A model generated the notes under the pieces. It did not search any database. It saw only the letters and a program-made list of their open reading frames with translations, and was not told where the DNA came from. The position numbers and the translations under genes are program-made. From contig JAYKKT010000089.1 in the NCBI GenBank assembly GCA_036023115.1, positions 17,912,501-17,976,500 of the forward strand: a DNA stretch of 64,000 bases, in the 5' to 3' direction. The first letter of the stretch is position 1. Each line of letters starts with the position of its first letter. Of this stretch, positions 54,091 to 64,000 are shown piece by piece. This DNA is from Brasenia schreberi (lineage: Eukaryota; Streptophyta; Magnoliopsida; Nymphaeales; Cabombaceae).

Positions 54091-56155
54091 AGATCTCAAC
54101 TTTCCATAAGTTGATCAAAAAGGCCTTCCTTTTCGAAACAAACTTGCGAAAAGGGACATACGATCACTTATGGAAAGGAAGTGCCATTCCAAAAACCTGC
54201 TTGGAAAAACCCATCACATACGGGCTACCCACGATAGACAAAGGGGCAAAGCCCCATAAAATCGCCAATGTCCGGGTGGATCCAGGCGTGGCGGGCACTT
54301 CCAAAAATTTTGAAAAGATAGAAAATAAGAGGGAGCGAAATTTTCAAAAACAGGTTGAAAAATGGGAGTACACTCCGCTGGGGCAACCTGTGTCGGAGGT
54401 CCTAGACCTCCTACTTGCCCAGGGCGTGATAGAACTCCCTGAAATCCCCGAAGGAGTCACTTCCAAAGGGGGGTATTTAAACCGATTTTGTAAGTATCAT
54501 CGGCTCAAAGGCCATGATACTAAACGCTGCTTCTCCCTCTTAAATAAAATTGAGAAGTTGATAGCAGAAGGCCGGCTCCAGGTCACTGCGGAACTGAGCC
54601 ACCTCAAGCTATCTTCAAGGAACCCTTTCCCAAACACGCCAGTGGCAGTGGGAAAGGAAAGGAGGTATGTACCCTCACCATTTCCAAGGAACTAGCACAA
54701 AAACCAGAACCTGGTCGACCCACTTGCGCGCCCATTCTTGTACTATACAAGAAGCCCGCCCAAGTCATCATTCGAGGACCACCAAAAGTTGAATCCCCTG
54801 TAAAACCAGTTTTGAAAACCCAAGGTTCCCCTAAGCTCATTCTTAGAGCCAAAATTAGCGCGAACCCTAGGCTGGTCGTGGGGGAAGTCACTAGATCCGG
54901 GAGGATCTATCAACCCCCGCACCTTCAAGGTGCTCAAAAGGTGGTCAGTGTGCCTGGCCCCTCAAAAGCATGTATCCCTAGTGTTCTGCCAAAAGTAGAT
55001 AAGGACAAAGTCATCCTAAACCCTTATGACTTCGAAAACCACCTTTCAAAGATTCCTATTCACATGTCTATCTTAGAGCTTATAAAAACCTCGCCTAGGC
55101 ATAGACTTGTATTAGAGAAAATTCTAGAAAGGGCCAAGGTTGATTCGAACATAAGTCCGGAATCCTTGTCTGCCCAAGTGGCTTTATTAGGAGCAAAATC
55201 GCCCATCACTTTTTCGAAAGATGATGTAGATAGACCCTACAAAACCCATAACCAGGCCCTGCATATCGAGGTGGTTCTAAACAACCACTCTCTAGACAGG
55301 TGCCTAGTCGATGGTGGAGGAGGGCTCAACATCCTTCCACTTCATGTGGCGTACAAAATCGAAGTCACCTTGACTTCAGTGAACCCAAGCCCCATCGTTA
55401 TCACTGGATACGATGGGAATGCGTCTAGACCTTTAGGATCCATCGAACTCCCAATGGAAACGGGAGGGATCGAACACACGGGGGTGTTCCATGTCTTGGA
55501 CATCCACCCCCATTATAACCTGTTGTTGGGAAGGCCCTAGATACACAGTTTGTGTGCTGTGCCATCCACCTTCCACAGGTGTGTCAAGATCCCTTTTAGG
55601 GACTAGGTCGTAGTGATCCTAGGTGAGAGTCACCCGCAGCTTCAGGGGATCATAAACTCCCCTTGTTTATCAAGCTCCCAGGCCCATGAGGCTAACCTGG
55701 GGCAAATTATGGTCGAGCCACCTCGGCTCGTATTAAACAACCCTAGGAAGGTTGTATATGTGAAGGGGCCGCCCAAAGCAGGCCCCCTCACGACTCTAAC
55801 CCTTCTAGGACGACCCAAGCATTCCCTATTTCCAAAACCCCTGGACAAGAGGCCATATGAGCACAATATGGATGATAGCATGTTCCAGGACCACAACTTA
55901 TATCAAACTTTTTCAAAAAACAAAAAGTCGTGGAACATGTTGTTAAACATGGGCTACACGCCTTACAAAAGTCTAGGGGCACAGAACCAGGGTCTCCTAG
56001 AGCCCATCCTTCCTAGGGCCAATCCAAGCCGATATGGGATCGGCTATACTCCCCAAATACCGCCGGAGCCACCCCCTGTGACCACCTGGGTCAAGGGTGC
56101 CTCGGAACCTGCCTTAGAAGAGACCTACGATTTAGATCTCCTATTCCGAGTCTAA
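54091..56155 (+). pseudogene. gag: Gag-protease-G-patch, N-terminally deleted and broken (element G)
   Basis: Starts in the middle of Gag (ISTFHKLIKKA), directly after the LTR. Zinc knuckle CKYHRLKGHDTKRC near 54490; one-base loss near 54592 shifts the frame; protease with VDGGGG near 55310; TAG at 55538 (TGG in A) and TAG at 55604 (CAG in A); G-patch near 55940-56020; TAA at 56153. It lacks the TGA after IGYTP seen in A and D, so the tail IPPEPPPVTTWVKG is read through. Confidence 0.9.
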
Positions 56156-56165
56156 CCCGTAGTGG

Positions 56166-56178
56166 TTTCTCTTTGTAG
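56166..56178 (+). promoter_or_regulatory. Splice-acceptor-like site before pol (element G)
   Basis: TTTCTCTTTGTAG, two bases before the pol ATG at 56181. Confidence 0.45.
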
Positions 56179-56180
56179 GT

Positions 56181-59100
56181 ATGACGAAACAATGGAAAAA
56201 AATCGAAAAACAAGAAAAACCAAAAACAATGGAAAAACAAAAACTCAAAAATAGAGTGCTTTGTATAGTTCCCAAGGTTCTTATTTTACAAAAACCCAAA
56301 AAAATCGAAAATTTGGAAAATACCAAAAAGATTTTGTACATAGCTGCTCCTGGTAGGACTTTGGCAAAAGAAAAGGATTTCGAAAGAAACGTCGTCTGCA
56401 TAGCCAGACCAAAAATTTCGAAATCACTTGAAAATCCAAGTACAAAACCAGGTCATTTTGAAAACCACGCATCAAATTCCCTCGGGTCTATAGCCTACGA
56501 GAATGATCAAAGCCTAGAAGTGGATCCCCTTGAGGAAGATCCCACTTCTGAGCTCCAAGAATTTCATAAGATTCTCGATTTTGAAAGACCTTCCCAATCA
56601 GTAGGAGGAGATTTCATAGAAGTGAACCTAGGGGATGATTCCAATCCCAAAACCATCAAAATAGGCGCATGCTTGCATGATACTGAAAGGTTAGCATTCA
56701 TTGCATTTCTACGAACCTATTTAGATGTGTTCGCATGGACGTATGAAGACATGCCGGACATAGATCCCAGCATTGTCGAACATCGTCTTCCCCTAGATGC
56801 AGGTGTAAAACCAATAAAGCAGAAGCTTAGGAAAATACACCCGAATGTACACACACAAGTCAAAGAGGGTTTAGAAGATCTGCTAAAAGCCGGATTTATA
56901 AAACCCATTGCGTATTCTGATTGGTTGTCAAACATCGTTGTAGTTCGAAAAACCAATGGGAAAATTCGAATATGCATCGATTTCAGAAACCTGAATAAAG
57001 CCACTCCTAAGGATAATTATCCTTTACCAAACATAGATTTGATAGTCGATAGTATTGCAAATCATGAAATGTTTTCATTCATGGATGGCTATTCAAGCTA
57101 TAATCAAATCAAACTAAGCCCACGAGATCAGGGTAAGACCGCCTTCACAACCCCATGGGGAACGTACTGCTATACAGTCATGCCCTTTGGTTTGAAAAAC
57201 GCCGGCGCAACATACCAACGAGCCATGACCACGATCTTCCATGATCAAATTCATGAGCTTGTAGAAGTGTATGTAGATGATCTCTTGGCGAAATCCAAAA
57301 CCCGATGCACCCATATCGAATGTTTACAAAAGATTTTCGAAAGGCTTAGGCTTTACAAAGTAAAGCTAAACCCTCAAAAATGTGTGTTTGGGGTAGAATC
57401 AGGGAAGCTTCTAGGCTTTATGGTGAGCCAAAGGGGAATAGAAGTTGACCCCTCTAAGTGTCGAGCGATCATAGACATGGCTCCACCCTCCAATCTCACC
57501 CAAATCCATAGCCTCCAGGGTCGCTTACAATCCGTTCGCCGATTCATATCGAATCTGGCAACTAGATGCGAACCCTTCAACAAACTATTGAGGAAGGGCA
57601 CGAAATTCTTATGGGATGATGAATGCCAAAAGTCCTTCGAGAGACTGAAGGCATACTTGGTTAATCCCCCCGTTTTGAATCCTCCAAAGCAAGGAAAACC
57701 GCTTTTATTATACATCTCCGTGCATGCAAATGCTTTAGGAGCCCTGTTGGCTCAATACAAGGATGACACCCATAAGGAGTATGCCATCTACTATATTTCG
57801 AAAACTCTCTTGGCTTATGAACGAAATTATCAAACCATGGAGAAGACGTGCTTGGCCCTAGTCTGGGCTTGCCAGAAATTCAGACACTATTTCCTAGATC
57901 ATGAGATCTGGATAGTGTCCAAGCTTGATCCAATCAAGCACTTATTCGAAAAACCCATTCTCACGGGTAGATTGGGCAAATGGCAACTCCTTCTAATGGA
58001 GTATGATCTGAAATACCATCACCAGATCTCCATTAAGGGGCAAGCCCTAGCAGATTACGTGGCTGACTTCCCCTTAGAGGATACATATCCCACTCTTATT
58101 GAAATGCCTGATGAAGGCATATTGCAAAACCATTTTCAAAACCACATTTTGGCAAATTCTTTCGAAAACCAAGTGTGGAAGATGCACTTCGATGGGGCAC
58201 GAAACCAACGAGGGGCTGGTGCTGGGGTCATCCTAATCTCCCCTGAAAAGGGCGAGATTCCCATAGCAGTCCGCTTAGATTTCGAATGTTCCAACAATGT
58301 AGCCGAGTATGAAGCACTCATACAAGGCTTAAGGATTTCGAAAACTCTAGGGGCATCATGCATCGAGGTCTTTGGAGATTCGCTCCTTGTCATAAACCAG
58401 GTTTTGAAAATTTGGCAAGTACGTAATGAGAAACTACTTCCATATCACAAGTTGGCCACTCGATTGGTCCAGTCCTTCCAATCGTGTAAACTTACACACA
58501 TAGGAAGGGAGGACAATGGCATCGCCGATGCCCTCTCCTCCTTGGGTTCAGCCCTGAAGGTCGATCCCATTTCAGGGACCAAATCTTTGGAAATATGGCA
58601 TGTGCCCCACCCATCCACACACGACTTGGATATTTACTAAAATAACCTAGAGTCTATTAAAAAACCTTGGTTTTATGACATCAAACAGTTTTTAGAAAAT
58701 GGGGGATTCACCGAGGATGCCACATCCAAAGATAAGGCATTCATCCGTAAGATTTCGACCCGATACACCATTCTGGGTGGGGTCTTATACAAAAAAAGTT
58801 TTACCGGCATTCTGCTTAGGTGTATCGACCTAGAGGAGGCTAGGATAGTGATGCACGAGTTCCACGATGGAGAATGTGGAGGTCATGTTAATGCCAACAT
58901 GATGGCAATGAAAATACTTAGAGGGGGCTATTTTTGGTCCACCCTAAAAAGGGATTGCCACGACCATGTTAGGAAGTGTCATCCATGTCAAGTGCATGGG
59001 CACGCCATTCATATCCCATCATCTGCATTGCATTCTGTGGTCAGCCCCTGACCATTTACCATGTGGGCGTTTGACATCGTAGGCCCAATATTTCCAAAGG

Positions 59101-59915
59101 CCTCGAATGGGCATCGATTTATTTTAGCAACCACGAAGTATTTCTCCAAGTGGGTGGAAGCCATTTCCCTAACCAATGTAATGGGGCAACATGTGGTGGC
59201 TTTCATCCGAAGGAATATCTTGGCTCGATTTGGGGTTCCACGAGACCCATTGTCTGATAATGGCACCCCATTCAAGAACGAGCGGATGGTTAAGTTGTGC
59301 AACATGTATGGCATAACTCACCACTTCTCCTCGCCCTACTACCCTCAAGGCAATGGCCAAGCTGAAGCCACAAACAAGACTCTCATTAGCATAATTGAGA
59401 AAACCTTAGAGAAGGGTAGGACGTGGCATGAGAAGCTGGATGAAGCCTTATGGGCTTATAGGACTTCCATCCGGACTCCCACGAATGCCACACCATTCGA
59501 ATTGGTCTATGGCACAAACGCCATTCTTCCCATTCATACTCAACTGCATTCATTCCATACATCCATAGCACTCGACCTCCCCCTAGAAACGCTTCAGCAT
59601 GCTAGGATGGTCGAACTAGATTTGCTAGATGAGAGGCGACTCCTTGCCATGGATCATGCTCGTGCATACCGGCAAAGGATAGCTCGACATTATAGCAAAC
59701 ACATGAGACCTCGCCACTTTGAAGTGGGAGATCTGGTCTTAAAAACCATCCACCATCGTGGCCCACACCCCCTAGGCAAGTGGCGCCCCAACTGGGATGG
59801 ACCCTATGTTGTACGAGCAACCACTACAAACAATTCGTATTGGTTGATCGATGTAGAAGGTAGGAATTTAGCAGATCCTATCAATGTTCAGTACTTAAAG
59901 AAGTATCATGTGTAG
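56181..59915 (+). pseudogene. pol: Pol polyprotein, two stops only (element G)
   Basis: One frame from ATG 56181 to TAG 59913, about 1244 codons. Reverse transcriptase with YVDD at residues 364-367; RT-linked RNase H; second RNase H with likely catalytic D671, E709 or E711, D733 and D783; integrase zinc region (KCHPCQ), core FDIVGP, SDNGTPF and GQAEATNK; GPYVV near the end and KKYHV at the C-terminus. Stops: TAA 58638 (CAA in A and D) after the second RNase H and TGA 59049 (TGG in A and D) just before the integrase core. No frameshift. It is the best-preserved pol in the window, but no longer a single protein. Confidence 0.93.
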
Positions 59916-60849
59916 GATCTGGATTAAATTCCATTTTTCGAAAAATTTTAGGGATAGCTACCCTGAGACATGAAAATAAGGTGCAAAGGCAAAGTTGTGT
60001 GACCCTGAGTAAGAGAATTCGCACTTGTGAAAGAGTGGAGTCTTCAAAATCGTGGTTACATTTCAAAATCCTTCTTCTTACAGAGAAAGGCCTAGTTCAA
60101 TATAGCAAGATACTTGCAAGTAGTACGTGCTATTTCTAAATAGGCTGATCTGGAATGGATCGAGTGTAGGCTTGGGATAAGTCCTCCCCTCTTCTCTTCT
60201 ATTTCCAAAAGGAAAACAAAGGCCCAAACAAAAGGGAATTTCCCATTCAAAGTATCTTTCCAAAAGAAAGAAACCAGACTTCAAAAAGAAAAATCGATTC
60301 TCTTATGAAAAAGAGGGATTAAAGAAAAAATACTCCCAAAGGGAGATCCTCTATAAAAAAAAGGAAAAAGAGGCCAAAAAGCTCAAAAAGAGCAGTTTTT
60401 CCGCATTCTATGCCTTAAACCACGGGACGCTTCAGAAGGGACCGTGGTATCTCTTTCCCATCCCTGGCTTATCCCAAGCTAAGGCATGGTTCATTTCGAG
60501 GAATCCTAAAGTAAAAATAGGATTTACTTACTTGAATTTCATCTTGTTTGAGAATTCGACGTTTCGAGTAAGACGTAGGAATTTGAAATATAGCCTGTTT
60601 TCTTATAAAACCTCCGCTAGATAAGCGAGTGTTAAGACTCAAACATGGGCAAATACGAAGAGCTCGAGATCCTTAGGATCGAGACTCAAGACAGTTGTCC
60701 CTTTTGTAAATAGTTTTGTAAATAAGTTTTGAAAAAAAATCGAACATCGAACAGCATAGGACTTTGCTCACTGGGAACTACAGGCCTTGTAAGTCTCTAG
60801 AGTTCGACCACATCTGGTCTTTGGGAGGTCGCCACTCTTGGCACCACAC
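59916..60849 (+). other. Untranslated 3' region of element G
   Basis: Colinear with 11998-12930 of A. CCACGG/CCGTGG hairpin at 60420-60447. Purine-rich runs 60210-60390. Cut by LTR H after GGCACCACAC. No gene. Confidence 0.75.
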
Positions 60850-62487
60850 TGTAGACGGGCGAAAAAAATCCCCGCTTCTCATCTTTTCAGGGCTTGGAGC
60901 GGATCCTCTCGTGCGTCTAAGGCCTATTTATGTAAACAGGACGTGCCAACTAGCTTACCTAAGCTAGCGAAGATATATTAAAACTGACTTCTAATCGTGG
61001 CGACTGTGAGCAAGTGAGCTCTTGTCGTCGCAGACCTTCTTGCACCGATGCGCAAGGGTCAGTCTGTACGCTTTGCAAAAATTGAGTTTTGGGATAGAAA
61101 GTCTACGAAGCGGTTCGAGGTTGTCTAATTCGGGTCTTTTAGATGTGGTTGCATATTTTAGATCACGTAGATTTGCATGTGCCTAAGTCTTTCCTTTTAT
61201 CCCTTTATGGGCCACCTAGTTTGTGTGTTATGAACACTCCACTACATGGGCGAATTCGAGCGGGGCTTGCTTTGATGCAATATGCGTCCTACCTCGTGGT
61301 ATGGCATAGATGCAATGCAAACTCACGCTACTCCAAAGGGAAAACCCGAAATGTAAAGACAATACCGAAGGGAAATAACCGAAGGGAGATATGTATATAG
61401 AGTATTATTATGAGCCCTTACTCGGGTCTTGCAAATAAGAGCGAAGGCTCAATGTGGGTGCGTGCTTGAATTGAAAGACTTACACACACAACATGAAATT
61501 AAACCCAAATATAAATTGCAGTATGGCCTTAACTAAGGTCTTGGGAATAAGAGCGAAAGCTCAATGTGTGTGAGAGTGCTTGAATTGAAGTACTACGCAC
61601 ACAACATGAAATTAAACCCAAATATAAATTGCAGTATGGCCTTGACTAAGGTCTTGGGAGTAAGAGCGAAAGCTCAATGTGTGTGAGAGTGCTTGAATTG
61701 AAGTACTACGCACACGACATGAAATTAAACCCAAATATAACTGCAATAGGCCTTGACTAAGGTCTTGGGAGTAAGAGCGAAAGCTCAATGTGTGTGAGAG
61801 TGCTTGAATTGAAGTACTACGCACACGACATGAAATTAAACCCAAATATAACTGCAATAGGCCTTGACTAAGGTCTTGGGAGTAAGAGCAAAAGCTCAAT
61901 GTGTGTGAGAGTGCTTGAATTGAAAGACTTACACACACGACATGAAATGAAACCCAAATAGTATAGGTCGGCCCTTACTTGGGTCTTTCAAATAAGAGCG
62001 AAAGCTCAATGTGTGTGAGAGTGCTTGAATTGAAAGACTTACACACACGACATGAAATGAAACCCAAATAGTATAGATCGGCCCTTACTTGGGTCTTTGA
62101 AATAAGAGCGAAAGCTCAATGTGTGTGAGTGCTTGAATTGAAAGACAACACACCCAACATAAGCAAAACCCTACAAAAATGAAAGTATATGTATATACTT
62201 ATGTATTAGGGGCTGATTAGGCCCGTGTGTGTTCAAAATCGTGTACAACTAAGAGAGTGCACGTGTGTGGGTGTGCCAAGCCACGTTATTACAAGCGGGG
62301 GGAGACTATGCTCCGTTATTACAACCCCGTATCGAATTGAATCTCAAGCAAGTATATAACTAAAGACCAAGTTAGGCACTTACTAATAGTTGGTCCGAAG
62401 ATGCCTTGCTTGAGCGTGGGCTTGGCCTTCGCCTTGGGCTGCAAAAGGGAGCTCCACGAGGTTGAACGGCAAGGGGAGGTGCTGGGC
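60850..62487 (-). repeat. Partial LTR H (family 1), interrupted by LTR I
   Basis: Begins TGTAGACGGGCG (the end of a minus-strand LTR) after CACAC, a likely target duplication. Contains U5 sequence, tandem array 61415-62146, GTAAGT-type site near 62380 and stops at 62487 where I begins. The rest is outside the window, so it may be a solo LTR or the 3' LTR of an element. Confidence 0.85.
61415..62146 (-). repeat. Tandem array, seven ~110-bp units (LTR H)
   Basis: The longest array in the window; the middle units (CCTTGACTAAGGTCTTGGG type) look recently multiplied. Confidence 0.88.
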
Positions 62488-64000
62488 TGTAGACGTGCGA
62501 AAATCCCCACCCCTTCCGCCTTTTTCAGGGCTCGGAGCGGATCCTCTCGTGTGTCTAAGGCCTATGTATGCAAACAGGGCATGCCAGCTAGCTTACTTAA
62601 GCTAGCGAAGATATATTTAACACTGACTTCTAAACGTGGCGACTGTGAGCAAGTAAGCTCTTGTCGTCGTAGACCTTCTTGCACCGATGTGCAAGGGTCA
62701 GTCTGTACGCTTTGCAAAAATCGAGTTTTTGGAGAGAAAGCCTACGAAGCGGTTCGAGGTGTCTATTTCGGGTCTTTAAAATGCGATTGCATGTTTTAGA
62801 TCACGTAGATTTGCACGTGCCTAAGTCTTTTCTTTTATCCCTTTTCGGGCCACCTAGTTTGTGTGTTATGAACACTTCACTACATGGGCGAATTCGAGCG
62901 GGGCTTGCTTTGATGCAATATGCGTCCTACCTCGTGGTATGGCGTAGATGCAATGCAAACTCACGCTACTCCAAAGGGAAAACCTGAAATGTAAAGACAA
63001 TACTGAAGGGAAATAACTGAAGGGAAATAACTGAAGGGAAATAACCGAAGGGAAATAACCGAAGGGAAATGACTTGAAATATAAATGCCGAAGGGAGATA
63101 TGTATATATAATATGTATATGAGCCCTTACTCGGGTCTTGCAAATAAGAGCGAAGGCTCAATGTGGGTGCGTGCTTGAATTGAAAGACTTACACACACGA
63201 CATGAAATTAAACCCAAATATAAATTGCAGTATGGCCTTGACTAAGGTCTTGGGAGTAAGAGCGAAGGCTCAATGTGTGTGAGAGTGCTTGAATTGAAGT
63301 ACTACACACATGACATAAATGAAACCCAAATATAACTGCAATAAGGCCTTTACTAAGGTCTTGGGAATAAGAGCGAAGGCTCAATGTGTGTGAGAGTGCT
63401 TGAATTTAAAGACTTACTCACACGACATGAAATTAAACCCAAATAGTATAGGTCGGCCCTTACTTGGGTCTTTCAAATAAGAGCGAAGGCTCAATGTGTG
63501 TGAGAGTGCTTGAATTGAAAGACTTACTCACATGACATGAAGTTAAACCGAAATAGTATAGGTCGGCCCTTACTTGGGTCTTTCAAATAAGAGCGAAAGC
63601 TCAATGTGTGTGAGTGCTTGAATTGAAAGACAACGCACCCAACTTAAGCAAAAACCCTTCGAAAATGAAAGTATATATATATATATTTATGTATTAGGGG
63701 CTGATTTGGCCCGTGTGTGTTCAAAATCGTGCACAACTAAGAGAGTGCACGTGTGTGGGTGTGCCAAGCCACATTATTACAAGCGGGGGGAGACTATGCT
63801 CCGTTATTACAACCCCGTATCAAATTGAATCTCAAGCAAGTATACAACTAAAGACCGAGTTTAGGCACTTACGAGTAGCTGGTCCGTAGAGGCCTTGCTT
63901 GAGCGTGGGCTTGGCCTTCGCCTTGGGCTGCAAACGGGAGCTCCGCGAGGGTGAATGACGAAGGGTGCTGGCCGACTGCAAGTGGGGCGCGGGATAGGCG
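62488..64000 (-). repeat. Partial LTR I (family 1), cut by the window edge
   Basis: Begins TGTAGACGTGCG after TGGGC. U5 hairpin near 62588-62607, GAAATAACTGAAGG repeats 63000-63065, tandem array, then sequence like 28640-28990 of element D up to the edge. Confidence 0.87.
63124..63631 (-). repeat. Tandem array, five ~110-bp units (LTR I)
   Basis: Counted by TAAGAGCGAA. Confidence 0.88.

Larger units (their letters stand above)
52923..60849 (+). mobile_element. Element G: family 1 element, truncated at both ends by insertions
   Basis: Right part of a 5' LTR (52923-54089), then gag-pro and pol. The left part of the LTR lies beyond element C and outside the window. The 3' side is cut by LTR H at 60850, before the polypurine tract. 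A deletion removes the primer site and the first third of gag. It is the oldest layer by nesting, yet its pol has only two stops. Confidence 0.9.

Noticed and set aside
61415..62146. Regular ~110-bp repeats that might suggest a CRISPR-like array
   Set aside because: Units are head-to-tail satellites with no separate spacers, in plant LTRs.

Overview
The window is repeat-dense plant nuclear DNA, with no complete host gene visible. It is a nest of long-terminal-repeat (LTR) retrotransposons of the Ty3/gypsy superfamily. The pol reading frames carry reverse transcriptase (YVDD), a reverse-transcriptase-linked RNase H, a second separate RNase H and an integrase without a visible chromodomain. That set points to the plant Tat/Ogre-like (non-chromovirus) lineage. 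The only host-derived sequence I recognise is in captured fragments inside LTRs: one leucine aminopeptidase-like and one ATRX/CHR20 helicase-like, both plant proteins. The species cannot be named from this.

I rebuilt the nest from LTR ends (TG...CA), primer-binding sites, polypurine tracts and 5-bp target duplications. The oldest layer is element G (+), 52923-60849. Element C (+) lies in G's 5' LTR; its pieces are 1-2411, 26992-27609, 45413-47937 and 51365-52922. Three later insertions interrupt C: element A (+, 2412-26986, duplication CATGT), element D (-, 27615-45407, duplication AAATG) and solo LTR F (-, 47938-51359, duplication GTAAC). Element B (-, 14204-24570, duplication CCTAG) lies in A's 3' LTR. 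Solo LTR E (+, 38393-41225, duplication GCTGC) lies in D's gag. At the right end LTR H (-, from 60850) interrupts G, and LTR I (-, from 62488) interrupts H and runs off the window.

There are three families. Family 1 (A, D, G and LTRs F, H, I) is the coding family. Its LTRs are about 3.4-3.6 kb and its complete elements 14-15 kb, with a gag-protease-G-patch frame followed by a separate pol frame. All three coding copies are broken by stops and frameshifts. Family 2 (B, C) shares the overall architecture, the primer-binding-site type, the polypurine tract and the untranslated 3' region, but has no reverse transcriptase, RNase H or integrase. C keeps a protease plus G-patch frame. B keeps an intact 512-codon frame made of a Gag-like N-terminus, an unrecognised middle and the G-patch tail. 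Family 2 looks non-autonomous and was perhaps mobilised by family 1 enzymes. Family 3 is seen only as solo LTR E.

The most interesting points are: (1) host gene pieces carried inside family 2 LTRs, different in B and C but in the same part of the LTR; (2) B's intact G-patch protein without capsid, protease or pol; (3) conserved paired hairpins with compensating base changes in U5 and beside the polypurine tract, plus a copy of the first 10 bases of the primer-binding site inside U5; (4) splice-donor-like sites in the LTR and acceptor-like sites just before gag and just before pol, suggesting that pol is expressed from a spliced RNA.
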